DNA from: an uncultured Oscillospiraceae bacterium | GTDB taxonomy: Bacteria; Bacillota; Clostridia; Oscillospirales; Acutalibacteraceae | Reading direction: 5' to 3' | Assembly: GCA_900540275.1 (NCBI GenBank) | Contig: UQFO01000023.1 | Coordinates: 1-36,842 of the forward strand | DNA: 36,842 bases | In this document: positions 25,275-32,504 of the stretch, piece by piece | How the letters are laid out: each line of letters begins with the position of its first letter | How positions within the stretch are numbered: position 1 is the first letter of the stretch | Made by a program: the position numbers and the translations under genes | The notes under the pieces: model-generated | Database searches by the model: none | What the model saw: the letters and a program-made list of their open reading frames with translations, nothing else | What the model was told of the DNA's origin: nothing

Positions 25275-25777
25275 TCCTCGCTATCACCCTTCCGGCGATT
25301 CTCCAGAGCGCGTGCTCCAGACTCCAGCGCTTTATAAAACGGTACCGCTTCGCCGCCCTTTTGCTCCTGCAGGCCGGCCATTTTTTCAAGCGCGCGCAGG
25401 CGGTCGTAGAACTTAATTTCTATCATCCCGTCCTTCGGCCTTCTGATTTCCGCGACGTTGAACAAATCGAGGTCATCAAGCTCCCGCAAATCAGGCTCCC
25501 GCATAAACAAAAGCTTTACACTGTCTGTTGGATTCGAAAATACGAGCCGTTCATATCCGCACTGAATCCTGTACCGCAGAACCTCTTCCCTTCTGGAAAG
25601 CAGCCGGCCAATCTCGTCCGTAATATCCGCCCTGCATAAAAGCTCAGCGCCTGCGGTTTCCTTTTCCTTTGGGAATCCTGCTTTGCGGGCGGCTTCCTCC
25701 GCATTGCCGCACTCGACATAGCAGCCGCAGAAAAGACGTTCTTTTTTAGTCAGTCGTTTTTTATATTTTTGTTCCAC
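25271..25777 (-). CDS. terS: terminase small subunit
   Basis: A 168-residue protein. The N-terminal KKRLTKKERLFCGCYVECGN, then AEEAARKAGF, is the DNA-binding HTH typical of PBSX-type small terminases. The GTG start has AAGGGGGG 5 bases upstream; a longer ATG start lacks a site. It opens the operon and overlaps terL. A palindrome and two terminator-like hairpins lie directly upstream and could control the whole operon. Confidence 0.85.
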   Translation of the reverse strand: MEQKYKKRLTKKERLFCGCYVECGNAEEAARKAGFPKEKETAGAELLCRADITDEIGRLLSRREEVLRYRIQCGYERLVFSNPTDSVKLLFMREPDLRELDDLDLFNVAEIRRPKDGMIEIKFYDRLRALEKMAGLQEQKGGEAVPFYKALESGARALENRRKGDSEE

Positions 25778-25793
25778 GCAATCCCCCCTTCTT

Positions 25794-25818
25794 TTGTAAG
25801 CAATAAAACCACTTACAA
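25794..25818. promoter_or_regulatory. palindromic operator-like site before terS
   Basis: TTGTAAG and CTTACAA are separated by 11 bases, just upstream of the terS ribosome site. It overlaps a weak leftward promoter-like pair (TTGCCG, 16 bases, TTTTAT). A repressor site or a small leader hairpin are both possible. Confidence 0.35.
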
Positions 25819-25830
25819 ATAACACGGCAA

Positions 25831-25863
25831 AAAAATAAAAAGTTGACCGGATTTGGTCAACTT
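25831..25863 (-). terminator. terminator-like hairpin in the terS upstream region
   Basis: AAGTTGACC/GGTCAACTT form a perfect 9-bp stem with a 6-base loop (25840-25863). In the leftward direction it is followed by TTTTTATTTTTTT. It lies about 55 bases before terS, so it either ends an upstream leftward RNA or acts as an attenuator for the phage operon. Confidence 0.65.
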
Positions 25864-25870
25864 TGAACCG

Positions 25871-25919
25871 AAATAAAAACAGCGCACAGATAACCTGCTA
25901 GGAAATCTGTACGCCTGTT
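25871..25919 (-). terminator. second terminator-like hairpin upstream of terS
   Basis: AACAGCGCACAGAT (25878-25891) pairs with ATCTGTACGCCTGTT (25905-25919) with two interruptions. The leftward side continues TTTATTT. Together with the next hairpin it makes a tandem leftward terminator pair. Confidence 0.5.
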
Positions 25920-25944
25920 ATTTTAAAAAACTTATTATAAAACT

Positions 25945-26085
25945 GTTACAGCGGCGCCCGCCGTTTCAGCCCGGCGGCGCCTAATGCGAAGAGAGGATAA
26001 TTATAAAAAATCTGGGCTGCACGGCGTTCCTTGCGCGTACAGCCCTATATAGTCAAAGGGGAGATTTCAAACCCCGCGTTATCCG
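25945..26085. ncRNA. possible structured RNA of unknown class
   Basis: A GC-rich hairpin (GGCGCCCGCCG at 25953-25963 with CGGCGGCGCC at 25972-25981) is followed by a three-stem arrangement. GGATAA (25995-26000) pairs with TTATCC (26079-26084) and encloses a long stem, GGGCTG.ACG with CG.TACAGCCC (26014-26045), plus GGGG/CCCC (26058-26075). No protein frame fits. The strand is undecided: leftward it would end at the tandem terminators, rightward it precedes the zinc-ribbon gene. I could not match it to a known riboswitch, 6S or SRP RNA. From 26086 to 26237 I see only AT-rich sequence. Confidence 0.35.
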
Positions 26086-26237
26086 TTTGCTTTCTTCCTT
26101 TGATGTTTTTATTTTAACCGCTAAATTAAAACAAAGTTTAATCGGACTGTAAAAAAATTGCATGTTTTTTATTGAAAAATTTTGAACAGGAATCCGTCCG
26201 GCATATTTTAACATTGTATGAAATAACCGGCTTTTTC

Positions 26238-26266
26238 TTTACTCCATGTGCAGATAATGTTATAAT
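26238..26266 (+). promoter_or_regulatory. promoter of the zinc-ribbon/cohesin-like gene
   Basis: TTTACT (26238-26243), a 17-base spacer and TATAAT (26261-26266) lie about 60 bases before the ATG. Confidence 0.65.
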
Positions 26267-26280
26267 CTGTTTGATAACGG

Positions 26281-26312
26281 AATATACGGAACATTAAAAC
26301 CGTATATTTTTT
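26281..26312 (+). promoter_or_regulatory. 5' leader hairpin with T-run (attenuator or stabiliser)
   Basis: AATATACGG/CCGTATATT form a 9-bp stem with a 10-base loop followed by a T-run, ending just before the GAAAGGA ribosome site. It lies about 10 bases after the predicted transcription start, so it is a terminator-shaped structure inside the 5' leader. Confidence 0.55.
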
Positions 26313-26329
26313 TGAAAGGACCTGATAAA

Positions 26330-27520
26330 ATGATTCGCTGTCCAAAGTGCAACAACGAATACGACGAACAGCTCCCGCAATGTCCGGCCTGCGGATACAA
26401 CCCGCAGGAAGATGTTTCACGTATACTAGAGGAAACAAAATCTCTTTATGACGACGACCAGACGGTCATTCATTCCGATAACGATATGCAGTACCACGAC
26501 GGCTTTGATTCCCCCATGGACGAACAGGAACCGCCGGTTGACCCTTCCATGGGCTTTGCCGGTTCCGCCTCCGGAACGCCAGCCCCAGCCGGCAGCGGTT
26601 ACGGAGACGATTTTGGCGCGGCTTCCCCAAAGGAGGAAATTCCCGAGAAACTCAGAGAATATAATGTTGACGTCAATACCGCGTACAAAAAACAGCGAAA
26701 AATCCCGCTCGGCGTAAAAATTATAATTGCCGTCGTCGTTATACTGGCCCTGCTTACCGCCGCGTTGTTTGCGACCGGCGTTTTCAAACTCGATAACGGT
26801 AATTTTGTATTTCGTCCGGAAAAGCTGCCGGGCGTCGTTTCCCAGGTGCCTACCGGCCCGGACGGCAACCCTATTTCAAGCAATAAGCCGTCAAGTGAGC
26901 TTCCGACTGATGAAAACGGCAATGCCATTCAAAATAGCTCCAGTGGCAGTATTTCCAATAATCCTTCGGACACGTCAAACGGCTCTTCCGGCGGCGGACA
27001 GTCCTCAGGCTCCAACGGCAGCTCCACGGCTTCCGGCAGCAACAACAGCTCCGGCGGCAATCCTGCTTCTGGCAGCAGTTCTTCCGGCGGCGACACGTCT
27101 GGCGGAGAATCAAACAATAATCCTTCTGGGGCGATTACAATAAACGGAAAAGAATTCCAGGTCGGAGATACCGTCACCTATACTGCCTATCTCGGCGGCG
27201 TAAACAAAACTGTCTGCGGTGTAAACGGCTATGTAAACTATAATTCCAGCCTCCTAAAGATAAAGGAGGACTCCATTGAGTTTCCAGAAATAGGAAACCC
27301 GATATATAACGCAAAGGAGAAAGACCAGCTGCTGTTCAATTCCGCAAATCTCGACGGCTTCGATTTTGCCTCTGAAAAGGTGCTTGTTAAAGTCTCCTTC
27401 GAGGTTACAGGCACATCCAGCGCAACGTCAAGCGATATTTCCCTGACACTTTCCGAGCTGCTTGACTTCGACGGTAAAAAGCTGGAAGGCGATTTCACAG
27501 AATCCGTTTCCAAATCCTGA
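26330..27520 (+). CDS. zinc ribbon - transmembrane - cohesin-like domain protein
   Basis: A 396-residue protein. MIRCPKCNNEY...CPACGY gives a four-Cys zinc ribbon (Cys 4, 7, 18, 21) at the very N-terminus, so there is no signal peptide. An acidic linker precedes one transmembrane helix (about 126-150), then a long Ser/Gly/Asn linker (about 180-266). A C-terminal beta domain (about 268-396) has the cohesin-like pattern: GDTVTYTAYLGG, NGYVNYNSSLLKI, VLVKVSFEV. The topology puts the zinc ribbon inside and the cohesin-like domain outside. It may anchor dockerin-like proteins or bind a surface ligand; no dockerin partner is visible here. Strong leader hairpin and terminator make it a single-gene unit. 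Confidence 0.75.
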   Translation: MIRCPKCNNEYDEQLPQCPACGYNPQEDVSRILEETKSLYDDDQTVIHSDNDMQYHDGFDSPMDEQEPPVDPSMGFAGSASGTPAPAGSGYGDDFGAASPKEEIPEKLREYNVDVNTAYKKQRKIPLGVKIIIAVVVILALLTAALFATGVFKLDNGNFVFRPEKLPGVVSQVPTGPDGNPISSNKPSSELPTDENGNAIQNSSSGSISNNPSDTSNGSSGGGQSSGSNGSSTASGSNNSSGGNPASGSSSSGGDTSGGESNNNPSGAITINGKEFQVGDTVTYTAYLGGVNKTVCGVNGYVNYNSSLLKIKEDSIEFPEIGNPIYNAKEKDQLLFNSANLDGFDFASEKVLVKVSFEVTGTSSATSSDISLTLSELLDFDGKKLEGDFTESVSKS

Positions 27521-27524
27521 CGAC

Positions 27525-27560
27525 AAAGGCCGTCCAGAACAAGTTCTGGACGGCCTTTTT
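27525..27560. terminator. bidirectional terminator
   Basis: AAAGGCCGTCCAGAAC/GTTCTGGACGGCCTTT make a 16-bp perfect stem with a 2-base spacer and T on both strands. It serves the convergent cohesin-like gene and degV gene. Confidence 0.9.
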
Positions 27561-27602
27561 ACTCAAAAACATCATTAAATGAGCTACCTGCTTTGGCCTG
27601 CA

Positions 27603-28460
27603 TTATTCCGTCATGAACAGGATGCCAAGCGTGTTCGGCCCGCAGTGGGAGGATATCGTACAGCTTGCGCGCGTAATCAGAATTTCCTTAAAATAGTTTT
27701 TGCTTTTTAACAGGTCGTAAACCATCTGCTCGCGTTCTTTTGAAATACCCGAATGCGTAATAAATATCCGGTCTGTCCTGATGTTGCCGTACTGTGCAAG
27801 CTTTTCCTCAACATAGTTCTGTAAGACCTTTTCAAGCTTCCCGCGGTATTTTTTCCCAACGCCCATTGCGCCTCCGTGCTCATTGTCCACTTCAATACAG
27901 GGCTTTAAATTGAGCAGGTTCGCGCCGAGCATCGTAACTGTGGAGCAGCGCCCGCCAGCCCGCATAAAGTCAAGGCGGTCAATAATAAAGCTCGCATGGC
28001 TCTTTGCAGTAAGCGCCTGCACCTCTTGCGCCGTCTGCCTTGCGTCCATCCCCTGTGCAATTCGCTGCGCGGCTTCAATCACGAGCAGCCCGGTTCCCGA
28101 GGAAAGGTTGCAGGAATCTACGGGGTATACATGCCCCAGCTCCTTTGCGGCGGTTACGCAGTTCTGGTGCGAGCCTGACAAAGCGCTACCGATATTGATA
28201 TGTACGATTTCATACCCCTGCTCGATAAAAGGGCGAAAGGCGTCGATATATTCCCCTGCGTTGATTGCCGAAGTCTTCGGCAGCTCCCCTGTTTTATAAA
28301 AATTGTCATATATCTCATCCGGCATAATGTTTACGCTGTCTTCAAAGCTTTTACCACCCAGCACGATATGCAGTGGATAAGTTTTCACATGGTACCGCTG
28401 CATAAGCTCCTTATTCAAGTCGCAGGTACTGTCGGCCGTGAGCATTACTTTCCTGTCCAA
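27603..28460 (-). CDS. DegV family fatty acid-binding protein
   Basis: DegV/FakB proteins bind a fatty acid for phosphorylation by FakA. The 285 residues match the family. Features are MLTADSTCDLNKEL at the start, KTSAINAGEYIDAFRPF with the ligand-pocket Thr-Ser, INIGSALSGSHQN, FIIDRLDFMRAGGRCS, and the C-terminal HCGPNTLGILF motif. TTG was chosen as start because GAGGGGG lies 7 bases upstream and the first residues (MDRKVMLTADS) match family N-termini. A longer frame extends antisense under the GH31 gene and has no site. Confidence 0.92.
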   Translation of the reverse strand: MDRKVMLTADSTCDLNKELMQRYHVKTYPLHIVLGGKSFEDSVNIMPDEIYDNFYKTGELPKTSAINAGEYIDAFRPFIEQGYEIVHINIGSALSGSHQNCVTAAKELGHVYPVDSCNLSSGTGLLVIEAAQRIAQGMDARQTAQEVQALTAKSHASFIIDRLDFMRAGGRCSTVTMLGANLLNLKPCIEVDNEHGGAMGVGKKYRGKLEKVLQNYVEEKLAQYGNIRTDRIFITHSGISKEREQMVYDLLKSKNYFKEILITRASCTISSHCGPNTLGILFMTE

Positions 28461-28592
28461 AATTATTCCCCCTCGATTGTCACGATAATTATTTTCTGAC
28501 AATATATTTTCCCGGTTCGTTTGTATAATAACAATTATAAAGAAATTACCCGGCAATTGCAACATCAAACGCCGGTTCAGGAGGAAGTTTTC

Positions 28593-30668
28593 ATGATTAC
28601 ATATTACCGCTTCGGCAACCCGATTAATACGCAGGCAGTCGTCGCAGAATTCATCCCCAGCGCCGACGCTCCTGATTTTTTGACCCTGGACAAAACGGAA
28701 AGCTCCCTTCGGCTCTCCCGCCGGCTCGGTGAAAACGACGCAGTATACGGACTTGGACAAGCAATCCGCGGTATCGATAAACGAGGCTGGCGTTATGAAA
28801 GCTTTTGTACCGACGACCCGAACCATACGGAAACAAAACGTTCCCTTTATGGAGCGCATAACTTCATTATCGTAAGCGGCAAAGAGCTATTTGGCGTATT
28901 TGTGGATTTTGCGGGGCGTGTTGTGTTCGATATCGGATATCAAACGCACGATTTGCTCATGATTGAGCCGGAAACACCTGATTTCAAGCTCTATATCATT
29001 ACAGGGGACAGTGAAAACGATATTGTCACGCAATTCCGCCGAATGATAGGCCGCAGCTATCTCGCGCCAAGATGGGCGTTCGGTTTCCAGCAAAGCCGCT
29101 GGGGGTATCAAAACGAGCAGGATATCCGCAATGTCGTCGAAGGATACCGGAAAAACGGCATTCCGCTTGACGCGGTTTACCTTGATATCGACTATATGGA
29201 CGATTTCAAAGATTTCACAGTAGATAATTCTAAATTCCCCCGTTTTCCTGAATTTGTGTCGGAAATGAAGGAAAAGGGCGTTCGCCTGGTTCCTATTATC
29301 GACGCGGGCGTGAAAATTGAAAAGGGCTACAGCGTTTACGAGGAAGGCGCCGAAAACGGGTACTTCTGCAAGGATGAAAACGGCAGGGACTACGTCACTG
29401 CTGTCTGGCCGGGACACACGCACTTTCCCGACTTTCTAAACAGCGGCGCGCGCCGGTGGTTTGGACACCAGTACAAATCTCTGCTGGATTGTGGAATAGA
29501 AGGCTTTTGGAACGACATGAACGAGCCTGCCATTTTTTATTCGGAAAAAGGGCTTTTAAAGGCTTGGGACGCGCTTGCGCAATATAAAAACAAACGGCTG
29601 GATATTTATTCGTTCTTTGATTTACGCGACCTGTTTGGAGCTCTTTCCAACAGCATGGACGATTATCAAAGCTTTTACCACGATATGGATGGCGTGAAGG
29701 TTCGCCACGATAAGGTTCACAACCTGTATGGGTATTACATGACGCGCAGCGCGGCGGAAGCATTCGAGGAAATCGTTCCCGGCAAGCGGATTTTGCTCTT
29801 CTCCCGTTCCTCCTATGTCGGCATGCATCGGTACAGCGGTATCTGGACAGGGGACAATCAGTCGTGGTGGTCCCACCTGCTGCTCAACATTAAAATGATG
29901 CCGTCGCTTAATATGTGCGGCTTTCTCTACACAGGCGCCGATATTGGCGGTTTCGGCGGCGACGTAACGCGCGACCTGCTTCTGCGATGGCTCGCCTTCG
30001 GCGTGTTTACCCCCTTGATGCGCAACCACTCCGCGCTCGGCACCCGTGAGCAGGAATGCTACCGGTTTGACGATACAAAAGCGTTTGCAGACGTTATATC
30101 CGTGCGCTACCGGCTGATTCCCTATCTTTACAGTGAATATATGAAAGCCGCTTTAAACAATACCATGATGTTCCGCCCTCTTGCCTTCGATTACCGGGAA
30201 GACAGCCGCGCAAGAAAAGTAGAAGACCAGCTGATGGTCGGCGACAGTATCATGATAGCCCCCGTTTATGAACAGAACGCCTCAGGGCGCTATGTATACC
30301 TCCCTGAGGATATGCTTTGTATTACGCTGCGCGGCTCTCAGCTATGCAGGCATTCCATTATGCGCAAGGGCGACCATTACATAGATGTAGCGCTTGACGA
30401 GGTTCCTATTTTCATCAGGAAAAACCATCTTCTGCCGCTGTGCGAAAGCGCCGCGTGCACCGGCGGGCTCAACCGCAGGCAGCTTTCCCTGATTGGTTTT
30501 GTACCGGACCAGGCGGTATACCTGCTGTATGACGACGATGGCATTTCAAGCGTTTGCGACAATTCAAGCCTGACTGAAATTATGGCAAAGCGGACAATGG
30601 GCGGCTACAGCCTTTCTTCTTCAGACCTAAAAATAACAGTTCTCAACGGAGGCCTTATTCATGAATAA
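28593..30668 (+). CDS. glycoside hydrolase family 31 alpha-glucosidase
   Basis: Retaining alpha-glucosidase (or alpha-xylosidase), 691 residues. The nucleophile motif is GFWNDMNEPAIF with Asp308. The acid/base is in SGIWTGDNQSWW with Asp421. An N-terminal beta-sandwich (DAVYGLGQAIRGIDKRGWRY) and the PLDAVYLDIDYMD barrel strand are typical. It has no signal peptide, so it probably acts on imported oligosaccharides in the cytosol. AGGAGGAAG lies 5 bases before the ATG. The last 8 bases overlap the next gene. Substrate preference within GH31 cannot be told from the motifs. Confidence 0.93.
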   Translation: MITYYRFGNPINTQAVVAEFIPSADAPDFLTLDKTESSLRLSRRLGENDAVYGLGQAIRGIDKRGWRYESFCTDDPNHTETKRSLYGAHNFIIVSGKELFGVFVDFAGRVVFDIGYQTHDLLMIEPETPDFKLYIITGDSENDIVTQFRRMIGRSYLAPRWAFGFQQSRWGYQNEQDIRNVVEGYRKNGIPLDAVYLDIDYMDDFKDFTVDNSKFPRFPEFVSEMKEKGVRLVPIIDAGVKIEKGYSVYEEGAENGYFCKDENGRDYVTAVWPGHTHFPDFLNSGARRWFGHQYKSLLDCGIEGFWNDMNEPAIFYSEKGLLKAWDALAQYKNKRLDIYSFFDLRDLFGALSNSMDDYQSFYHDMDGVKVRHDKVHNLYGYYMTRSAAEAFEEIVPGKRILLFSRSSYVGMHRYSGIWTGDNQSWWSHLLLNIKMMPSLNMCGFLYTGADIGGFGGDVTRDLLLRWLAFGVFTPLMRNHSALGTREQECYRFDDTKAFADVISVRYRLIPYLYSEYMKAALNNTMMFRPLAFDYREDSRARKVEDQLMVGDSIMIAPVYEQNASGRYVYLPEDMLCITLRGSQLCRHSIMRKGDHYIDVALDEVPIFIRKNHLLPLCESAACTGGLNRRQLSLIGFVPDQAVYLLYDDDGISSVCDNSSLTEIMAKRTMGGYSLSSSDLKITVLNGGLIHE

Positions 30669-31308
30669 AACACCCAAACGTTATACACTTGGGGAAGAGA
30701 TTTTCAACTCTGTCTCACACGGTGCCGGCAGCCTGCTTTCTATCGCCGGTACCATAATCCTGATTATATTCTCCGCGATTTATGCAAATACCTGGGCTGT
30801 CGTCAGCTCCTGTATTTACGGCGCGTCCCTGATTATCCTGTATACGATGTCCACACTGTATCATGCGATTACAAACGAAAAAGCAAAAAAATTTTTCCGT
30901 ATTATGGACCATAATACAATTTTCTTTCTTATCGCAGGAACTTATACGCCGCTGACGCTTTTCTGCCTGAACGGCTGGCTCGGCTGGACATTATTCGGCA
31001 TCGTCTGGGGCGCCGCAATCATCGGCATCGTATTAAATTCGATTGATTTGGAACGCTTTCGAAAGCCCTCTGTTGTCTGCTATATTTTGATGGGCTGGGT
31101 GATTATTCTTGCAATCAAGCCGCTGATGGAATCCATTCCTCAGATTTCGCTGATTTTCCTGCTGACCGGCGGCGTGTTCTATACGGTCGGCGTAATATTT
31201 TACGCAATCAAAAAAATCAAGTACTTTCACTCTATCTGGCATCTGTTCACAATAGCGGGAAGTATCTTTCATTATTTTTCGATTCTTTTGGCTGTCATGG
31301 ATAAATAA
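30661..31308 (+). CDS. hemolysin III / YqfA family membrane protein
   Basis: A 215-residue membrane protein with about seven hydrophobic segments of the PAQR-like superfamily. The conserved pattern includes EEIFNSVSHGAG, STLYHAI, MDHNTIFFLIAGTYTPL and a C-terminal HSIWHLFTIAGSIFH with the metal-site-like histidines. It overlaps the end of the GH31 gene by 8 bases, so it is co-transcribed. The family's biochemical role is uncertain despite its name. Confidence 0.9.
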   Translation: MNKTPKRYTLGEEIFNSVSHGAGSLLSIAGTIILIIFSAIYANTWAVVSSCIYGASLIILYTMSTLYHAITNEKAKKFFRIMDHNTIFFLIAGTYTPLTLFCLNGWLGWTLFGIVWGAAIIGIVLNSIDLERFRKPSVVCYILMGWVIILAIKPLMESIPQISLIFLLTGGVFYTVGVIFYAIKKIKYFHSIWHLFTIAGSIFHYFSILLAVMDK

Positions 31309-31321
31309 ATGAAAGCAAAGC

Positions 31322-31374
31322 AAAAATCCCATTTGCAAACCAGCGGCAGCGCTGTACAGCAAATGGGATTTCTA
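31322..31374 (+). terminator. terminator after the hemolysin III gene
   Basis: AAATCCCATTTGC (31324-31336) pairs with GCAAATGGGATTT (31359-31371), with an inner GC hairpin. The T-run is short, and the structure can work in both directions between convergent genes. Confidence 0.75.
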
Positions 31375-31396
31375 TAAAATGTATTCCTTTATTTAA

Positions 31397-31963
31397 TCAG
31401 GCAATAATTTCCCCGTCCACCGTTCCGGTAAGCCCGGCGGCGTTAGATTCATCGGTATCGATATGCATTGCGGGTGCAAACTTTTCGCTGACCCTGATAA
31501 CAACATCGCCAAATGTAAGCATCCTTTCCTGAGCGCCTACTTTGACTGAGACAGTCTGCTTGTCTGAAAGACCAAACTCCTGGGCCGTCTTTGGGTCAAG
31601 ATGAATATGCCTCTTTGCGGCAATCACTCCGCATTCAATGTCCATTTCACCAGCAGGGCCAATTAGCTTGCAGCCAGGAGTTCCGGCAATATCGCCAGAC
31701 TCGCGTACCGGCGCCGCAATACCGAGCTTTCTTGCATCCGTTAAAGCGACTTCCACCTGACATGCGCTTCTTACAGGCCCAAGAATTGACATAACGAGTT
31801 CACCTTTAGGCCCCACTACCTTCACCTTTTCCATACAGGCAAACTGTCCGGGCTGGGACAAATCCTTTTTATTTGTCAGGACAGCACCCTTGCCGAATAA
31901 AGTTTCAAGCGCCTCCTGGGTTACATGCAGATGTCTCGCCGAGGTTTCAACCATAATTTTCAT
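31397..31963 (-). CDS. pduL: phosphate propanoyltransferase/phosphotransacetylase PduL
   Basis: Transfers the acyl group between CoA and phosphate, giving acetyl- or propanoyl-phosphate for ATP formation by acetate kinase. At 188 residues, the N-terminal half has the ETSARHLHVT signature (His 11 and 13 in a zinc-binding RHxH motif) and the C-terminal half repeats it as AAKRHIHLDP, the tandem beta-barrel design of PduL. No microcompartment shell or encapsulation extension is seen: the protein starts at the core, so it probably works free in the cytosol in place of Pta. The start MKIMVETS was chosen; an in-frame Met 5 codons upstream is equally possible. No ackA is adjacent. Confidence 0.9.
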   Translation of the reverse strand: MKIMVETSARHLHVTQEALETLFGKGAVLTNKKDLSQPGQFACMEKVKVVGPKGELVMSILGPVRSACQVEVALTDARKLGIAAPVRESGDIAGTPGCKLIGPAGEMDIECGVIAAKRHIHLDPKTAQEFGLSDKQTVSVKVGAQERMLTFGDVVIRVSEKFAPAMHIDTDESNAAGLTGTVDGEIIA

Positions 31964-32035
31964 TGCCTTGACCACCATTTCTCCGCGCTTTTCCGCGCGC
32001 GCGGAACGCATGATTTTACTATTTTTTCTGATATT

Positions 32036-32064
32036 ATATTACAACTGTTCCGCTGTAATTTCAA
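32036..32064 (-). promoter_or_regulatory. pduL promoter
   Basis: Reading leftward, TTGAAA (complement of 32059-32064), a 17-base spacer and TAATAT (complement of 32036-32041) form a near-consensus promoter about 70 bases before the pduL start. Confidence 0.5.
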
Positions 32065-32081
32065 CCTTTCCAGCAAATATT

Positions 32082-32110
32082 TTGCGCCTTTTTAAAACAT
32101 ATGTTATAAT
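32082..32110 (+). promoter_or_regulatory. promoter-like site at the first 78-bp repeat
   Basis: TTGCGC (32082-32087), a 17-base spacer and TATAAT (32105-32110). The TATAAT lies inside the repeat, so each copy carries its own -10 box; only the first has a recognisable -35 at proper distance. Confidence 0.4.
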
Positions 32111-32178
32111 AACCTCACGCCGCAGGCCGAAAGCCTTACAAAAGCAAGCCTTACGGCGGCTGGGAGAACATTGAAACA
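32101..32178 (+). repeat. 78-bp structured direct repeat, copy 1 (possible small RNA)
   Basis: Identical to copy 2, 140 bases downstream, except A/G at 32138. The terminal ATGTT can pair with AACAT (32167-32171). Inside, CGCCG pairs with CGGCG, enclosing a GGC-CGAAA-GCC hairpin and a repeated AAGCCTTA motif. The sequence GGGAG precedes the closing strand. The nested design looks like a structured RNA rather than a coding frame. Confidence 0.55.
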
Positions 32179-32217
32179 TGGTGCAGAAATCGTCCAGCGC
32201 TTTCCTTGCTGTGGGTT

Positions 32218-32239
32218 CGGCTGCCTTGCAGCCGTTTAT
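32218..32239 (+). terminator. small hairpin with short T-run between the two repeats
   Basis: CGGCTGC/GCAGCCG, a 7-bp perfect stem with a 3-base loop, followed by TTTATC. It could end an RNA started at the first repeat; the T-run is weak. Confidence 0.4.
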
Positions 32240-32240
32240 C

Positions 32241-32318
32241 ATGTTATAATAACCTCACGCCGCAGGCCGAAAGCCTTGCAAAAGCAAGCCTTACGGCGGC
32301 TGGGAGAACATTGAAACA
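32241..32318 (+). repeat. 78-bp structured direct repeat, copy 2
   Basis: Same sequence as copy 1 except one base (G at 32278). The flanking DNA differs from copy 1, so the duplicated unit has sharp edges. After this copy, 32319-32504 holds AT-rich DNA before the uracil-DNA glycosylase gene without another clear structure. Confidence 0.55.
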
Positions 32319-32504
32319 CGCACCGGAACGGAAGGCGCATCCCCTTTTAACCAGCAGTTCTTGTGTTCATGATATTGTAAAAAGCAGTATTGGTATTCGC
32401 TGTTCTCTATGTTTATATTTTTGACAGGCTAAAACAGACGGCATTCCGCCGCAATATACAAAAAAAATTTGTTTAACAGTACCTATTTGGAAAGAAGGAA
32501 AAAC

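Larger units (their letters stand above)
14460..25777 (-). mobile_element. compact PBSX-like phage-derived operon (head + baseplate, no tape measure)
   Basis: Seventeen leftward genes run without a sizeable gap: packaging, capsid, connectors, one odd tail gene, a 51-aa gene, baseplate, fibre. The order matches Bacillus PBSX xtmA-xkdU, except that counterparts of sheath (xkdK), canonical tube (xkdM), chaperone (xkdN) and tape measure (xkdO) are absent. No integrase, repressor, replication, holin or endolysin gene is seen, and I saw no att-like direct repeats at the edges. Many junctions are 4-bp ATGA overlaps and all frames are intact, which suggests selection rather than decay. Confidence 0.85.

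Noticed and set aside
14460..25777. Complete temperate prophage
   Set aside because: No integrase, repressor, replication or lysis genes and no att-like repeats could be found at the edges.
25945..26085. tRNA, 6S RNA, SRP RNA or a known riboswitch
   Set aside because: I could not match conserved cores of these classes, so it is left as an unknown structured region.
28461..28859. Longer DegV protein (418 codons)
   Set aside because: The extension runs antisense under the GH31 start and lacks a ribosome site; the TTG at 28460 has a strong one.
32101..32318. CRISPR array
   Set aside because: Only two 78-bp units with a 62-bp interval and internal RNA-like structure; no cas genes.
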